Positions 6,890 through 9,431 of a DNA stretch of 9,431 nucleotides are shown piece after piece. Made by a program: the position numbers and the translations under genes. The notes under the pieces are model-generated. The model was not told where the DNA came from. It ran no database searches and worked only from the letters and a program-made list of their open reading frames with translations. Numbering within the stretch: position 1 is the first letter of the stretch; each line of letters begins with the position of its first letter. This DNA is from Actinomycetota bacterium (lineage in GTDB: Bacteria; Actinomycetota; Humimicrobiia; Humimicrobiales; Humimicrobiaceae): NCBI GenBank assembly GCA_028695395.1, contig JAQVJB010000023.1:11963-21393 (forward strand), in the 5' to 3' direction.

Positions 6890-8008
6890 GTGATTATGGT
6901 AAATCAAATAACTGATACAAGCTATCAGAAAAAAAGACTCGACAAAGATGCGCTGCTAAAACATATGAATAGTTTTAGCCTGGATTTAAAAATGTCTGTA
7001 GGAATATGGTATTTTGCTCCTGGAGGCGGAAGATTTCATGAAGCTTATGTTCCTCCTAAAACTATTGCAGAAAGAATAGAGATGGCAGCGGACATGGCTA
7101 AATTTGGAGTAAAAGCTATTGAAGCCCATTATCCAAATGAAGTAAATGAAGAAAATTATCATTTATATGAAAAACTTGAAAAAGAAACAGGTATCGTGCT
7201 CCAGTCATGCTATCCTGCTATATTTTTTCCAAAAGAATATGAATTCGGTTCTCTTTCAAATCCGATAAGTGCTAACAGGCAGAAGGCTATTGATACTCTT
7301 GTAGGATGCCTGAAGTTTGCAAAAGAGAAGAACCTGCACCACGCGGGCATATGGCCGGGGATAGACGGATATACTTATTCACTTGGGACCAATTATTTTG
7401 ATATGTGGGACAGATTTGAATCTGCTGTTGCGGAAGCAATGGATGAAGTTCCGGGCGTTATTGTTGCTATCGAACCAAAACCATATGAACCGGCTCCCAA
7501 CAATATCTACAGGACTACTGCAGACGGGTTAATAGCATGCAAGGATATTGAAAAAAGGCTTACAAATCCTATAAACAAAGAATTGCTTGCCAAGGGAGTT
7601 CCGCTTATGGGAATGCAGCCTGAAATAGGCCATATAAGAATGGGTGGGGAAGATACCCCTTATGCTATTGCAAGATGTTTGAGAGAAGGCAGATTGTTTA
7701 ATACCCATTGGAACAGCCAGCCAATGGGAAATTATGACCAGGACCTTAATATTGGTGTAGTAGAATGGCAGCAGGCAGAAGCGATGCTCTATGTTCTTAA
7801 AATGGCAGCTTACAATGAATATTATGGTTTTGACATCAATCCTGAAAGGATGCCTGTAGAAAAAGCAATAGAAATTAATTCAAAAGCATTAAAGATTATG
7901 AATGAGAGAATCAATTCTTTACCGAACGAAAAAATAATAGACGCTTATTTTGATCCTGAAAATAATAGGGGAAATATTGAAATGATACTTGTCGATGCTA
8001 TGAAATAA
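6890..8008 (+). CDS. Xylose-isomerase-like TIM-barrel sugar isomerase
   Basis: About 372 residues from the chosen GTG. Xylose isomerase hallmarks are clear: IEPKPYEP with metal ligand Glu195 and catalytic Lys197, QPEIGH with Glu245 and His248, and NYDQDLNIG with Asp283 and Asp285. His80 in EAHYPNE may match the catalytic His of xylose isomerase. One position differs: where xylose isomerase has HIDLN, this protein has NTHWN, so the metal-ligand Asp is replaced by His273. WPGIDGYTYSLG around residues 155-166 is unlike standard XylA. The reaction is probably aldose-ketose isomerisation of an unphosphorylated sugar, with divalent metal. The TTG at 6875 is poorly supported, and ATG 6896 is the other option. 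It sits 64 bases after the zinc dehydrogenase gene and 56 before the second Gfo/Idh/MocA gene. Family membership is solid, but it is not a typical XylA. Confidence 0.8.
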   Translation: MIMVNQITDTSYQKKRLDKDALLKHMNSFSLDLKMSVGIWYFAPGGGRFHEAYVPPKTIAERIEMAADMAKFGVKAIEAHYPNEVNEENYHLYEKLEKETGIVLQSCYPAIFFPKEYEFGSLSNPISANRQKAIDTLVGCLKFAKEKNLHHAGIWPGIDGYTYSLGTNYFDMWDRFESAVAEAMDEVPGVIVAIEPKPYEPAPNNIYRTTADGLIACKDIEKRLTNPINKELLAKGVPLMGMQPEIGHIRMGGEDTPYAIARCLREGRLFNTHWNSQPMGNYDQDLNIGVVEWQQAEAMLYVLKMAAYNEYYGFDINPERMPVEKAIEINSKALKIMNERINSLPNEKIIDAYFDPENNRGNIEMILVDAMK

Positions 8009-8022
8009 TACAAGCCGGTATA

Positions 8023-8050
8023 AATTTTATTTTAATATTAATATAAAATT
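8023..8050. repeat. AT-only near-perfect palindrome before the last operon gene
   Basis: A 28-base stretch reads the same on both strands except for one mismatched pair. The outer arms AATTTTAT (8023-8030) and ATAAAATT (8043-8050) match exactly, and the centre is TTAATATTAA-like. It ends 2 bases before the AAGGAG ribosome-binding site (8053-8058) of the next gene. It may be a weak hairpin covering that site or a protein target. Base composition alone could also produce it. Confidence 0.4.
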
Positions 8051-8064
8051 AAAAGGAGCTGTTT

Positions 8065-9183
8065 ATGCCAAGCCAAAAAGTAAAAGTGGCAATAGTCGGT
8101 TTAGGGTTTGGTGCTGACTTTATTCCGATTTACCAGAATCATCCTAATGCAGAGCTTTATGCAATTTGCCAGAGAAATGAAGAAAGCTTGCATTCTGCAA
8201 GTAAAAAATATGGTGTTGACAGGATTTATACTGATTACAAAGAACTATGTAAAGTAAAAGAAATTGATGCAATACATATAGTCACACCTGCAGACACACA
8301 TGCTCCCATTGTCCTTGATTGTCTTAAAGCAGGAAAACATGTTGCCTGTACCGTTCCCATGGCTATTGATATCGAAGATTGTAAAGAAATAGTCAAAATG
8401 CGTAGAAAAACCGGCACAGTCTACATGATGATGGAAACAGCGGCATATACCCGTGAATTTCTATATGTAAAAAAATTAAAAGATGAAGGCAAGCTTGGCA
8501 AAATACAATTTCTGCGGGGCTCACATATGCAGGATATGGAAGAATGGGGAGCGCCATGGCCTGGATGGCCTCCGCTTAACTATGCGACCCATGCAGTCAG
8601 CCCGCTTGCAATTCTGGCAGATAAGCCAATTGAGTGGGTATTTGCTCTTGGTTCAGGGAGAATAAGAGAAAACTATATTGAGAAATGGAACAGTCCTTAT
8701 GCAGTAGAATCCATGCTTATGAAATTTAAGGATTGCGATCTGGGAGGAGAAGTAACTAGATCTCTTTATGATACAGTAAGGCAATATATCGAGAGTTTTG
8801 ATGCATACGGGGATAAACTTGCATTTGAATGGAATAAACTTGATGGCGAAGATCCTATACTATTTTTAGGTAAAGAAGATGCCAAAAGGATAAAAATTCC
8901 TGATACCGGAGATATGCTTCCAAAAGAAATAGCTAAATTTACGCGCTCTATGGAAGTAATGGATGAAGAAGAGAAATCCCATCTTTCATTTATACAGGGT
9001 TCAGGACATGGCGGTTCTCACCCTCATATGGTTCATGAGTTTTTAATGGCTATAGTTGAAAACCGCGATTCAGCAATCGATGCAGAAAAAGCAGCAAATT
9101 GGACAAGTGCGGGACTTTGCGGCCATCTTTCAGCTATTGCAGGTGGTGAAAAAATATATCTTCCTGATTACTGGAATCTTTAA
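8065..9183 (+). CDS. Gfo/Idh/MocA family oxidoreductase lacking the EKP lysine
   Basis: A 372-residue protein with an N-terminal Rossmann domain (GLGFGADF at 12-19, Ala in place of the third Gly of GxGxxG) and a C-terminal Gfo/Idh/MocA alpha/beta domain. At the site of the usual EKP motif it reads HVACTVPMA, so the catalytic Lys is replaced by Val97. His176 in YATHAVSP is kept. A His-rich stretch, GSGHGGSHPHMVHEF (about 312-326), is striking and recurs, as I recall, in a subgroup found beside sugar epimerase genes. It could reduce a 3-keto-sugar (an LgdC-like role) or oxidise a glycoside at C3 (as DgpA does for C-glucosides), but neither is proven. The start has AAGGAG at 8053-8058 with a 6-base gap. 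It is the last gene of the probable operon, followed by a terminator-like structure. Fold sure, direction and substrate unknown. Confidence 0.85.
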   Translation: MPSQKVKVAIVGLGFGADFIPIYQNHPNAELYAICQRNEESLHSASKKYGVDRIYTDYKELCKVKEIDAIHIVTPADTHAPIVLDCLKAGKHVACTVPMAIDIEDCKEIVKMRRKTGTVYMMMETAAYTREFLYVKKLKDEGKLGKIQFLRGSHMQDMEEWGAPWPGWPPLNYATHAVSPLAILADKPIEWVFALGSGRIRENYIEKWNSPYAVESMLMKFKDCDLGGEVTRSLYDTVRQYIESFDAYGDKLAFEWNKLDGEDPILFLGKEDAKRIKIPDTGDMLPKEIAKFTRSMEVMDEEEKSHLSFIQGSGHGGSHPHMVHEFLMAIVENRDSAIDAEKAANWTSAGLCGHLSAIAGGEKIYLPDYWNL

Positions 9184-9199
9184 TTTCTAAATAAAGAAT

Positions 9200-9262
9200 A
9201 AGGCACTTGTGATAAATTCTCTGGGAATCATTCCTTAAGATGAATAAGACAGGTGCCTTTAT
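9200..9262 (+). terminator. Terminator-like long stem after the operon
   Basis: AAGGCACTTGT (9200-9210) pairs with ACAGGTGCCTT (9249-9259) over 11 bp with one G-U pair, followed by TTTATATTT. The 38-base interior can form a small hairpin of its own (GGAA, loop TCA, TTCC at 9224-9234), so this is a branched rather than simple terminator. It begins 17 bases after the stop codon of the last operon gene. Confidence 0.6.
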
Positions 9263-9282
9263 ATTTAATGTTTGCTTTTGAC

Positions 9283-9294
9283 ATAAGTACTTAT
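9283..9294. promoter_or_regulatory. 12-bp perfect palindrome, possible operator
   Basis: ATAAGTACTTAT is fully self-complementary. It overlaps the last base of a TTGACA hexamer (9278-9283) that could be a -35 box, although no good -10 stands at the right distance. The position, between a terminator and a new gene, suits a regulator binding site. A single copy is visible in the window. Confidence 0.35.
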
Positions 9295-9321
9295 AAAAAT
9301 ATGTATTCCGGGAAGAATGAC

Positions 9322-9349
9322 TTGAATATTTTACAGTTTTAAATATAAA
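9322..9349 (+). promoter_or_regulatory. Candidate promoter for the partial last gene
   Basis: TTGAAT (9322-9327) and TATAAA (9344-9349) are separated by 16 bases. Start would be near 9356, giving a leader of about 30 bases before the ATG at 9386. With the terminator upstream, this suggests a separate transcription unit begins here. Confidence 0.4.
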
Positions 9350-9385
9350 TATTTGAAAAAGGATTAAAAATATAAAGGACTAAAA

Positions 9386-9431
9386 ATGTTAGAAAAAAAA
9401 GATTTAACAATAGGATATGCTCCTACAAGAA
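9386..9431 (+). CDS. Start of a further gene, possibly L-fucose isomerase-like (partial, cut by the window edge)
   Basis: Fifteen codons are visible, MLEKKDLTIGYAPTR, running off the window end. AAAGGA (9374-9379) lies 6 bases before the ATG, a good ribosome-binding site, and a promoter candidate lies upstream, so a real gene start is likely. The IGYAPTR opening resembles the first strand of L-fucose/L-arabinose isomerase family proteins, which often begin with a GxxPTRR-type motif. This would fit another sugar isomerase in the same locus. With so few residues the family call is only a suggestion. Confidence 0.45.
   Translation, partial: MLEKKDLTIGYAPTR

Noticed and set aside
8483..8665. 60-codon + strand frame within the last operon gene
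   Set aside because: It overlaps the 8065-9183 coding region in another frame with no ribosome-binding site of its own and no family match.
1336..9183. Inositol catabolic operon
   Set aside because: Gfo/Idh/MocA dehydrogenases and TIM barrels also occur in iol clusters, but no IolB, IolC, IolD or IolJ type gene is present, and the cupin and xylose-isomerase-like genes do not fit.

Overview
The window is a low-GC bacterial locus (I estimate mid-30s % GC, not counted). All genes lie on the + strand. Most have a clear Shine-Dalgarno sequence (AAGGAG, GGAGG or GAGGTGA types). Arginine is mostly AGA/AGG and ATA is common for isoleucine. This fits an anaerobic low-GC lineage such as Clostridia, Thermotogota, Atribacterota or low-GC deep-branching Actinomycetota. 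Nothing here, such as an rRNA or ribosomal protein gene, fixes the taxon.

Layout. (1) 1-960: a single TIM-barrel sugar isomerase/epimerase-like gene with its own probable promoter, closed by a perfect 16-bp stem-loop at 1027-1068. (2) 961-1335: a 375-base non-coding gap holding that terminator and two candidate promoters. (3) 1336-9183: seven co-directional genes with 16-98 base gaps, probably one operon. In order they are a levoglucosan-dehydrogenase-like Gfo/Idh/MocA oxidoreductase, a D-psicose/D-tagatose 3-epimerase-family TIM barrel, a two-domain phosphomannose-isomerase-like cupin, another TIM-barrel enzyme, a zinc-dependent medium-chain dehydrogenase, a xylose-isomerase-like TIM barrel, and a second Gfo/Idh/MocA protein whose EKP motif is replaced. 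(4) 9184-9431: a terminator-like structure, a 12-bp perfect palindrome, a promoter candidate, and the first 15 codons of another gene that may be an L-fucose-isomerase-like protein.

How the genes may work together (inference). The combination of two Gfo/Idh/MocA proteins with several TIM-barrel proteins resembles catabolism that starts by oxidising a sugar at C3. The described examples are levoglucosan degradation (LgdA oxidation, LgdB1 elimination, LgdB2 hydration, LgdC reduction) and C-glycoside cleavage. In that reading the 1336 gene oxidises the substrate, TIM-barrel enzymes (112, 2621, 4836) eliminate, hydrate or epimerise the keto-sugar, and the 8065 gene or the 5740 dehydrogenase carries out a second redox step. 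The cupin (3538) and the xylose-isomerase-like enzyme (6890) are extra to the four-enzyme levoglucosan route. They suggest a different substrate or a different end product. No transporter, kinase, glycoside hydrolase or regulator is visible, so the substrate cannot be named from this window. No mobile element, CRISPR array, tRNA or rRNA was seen.
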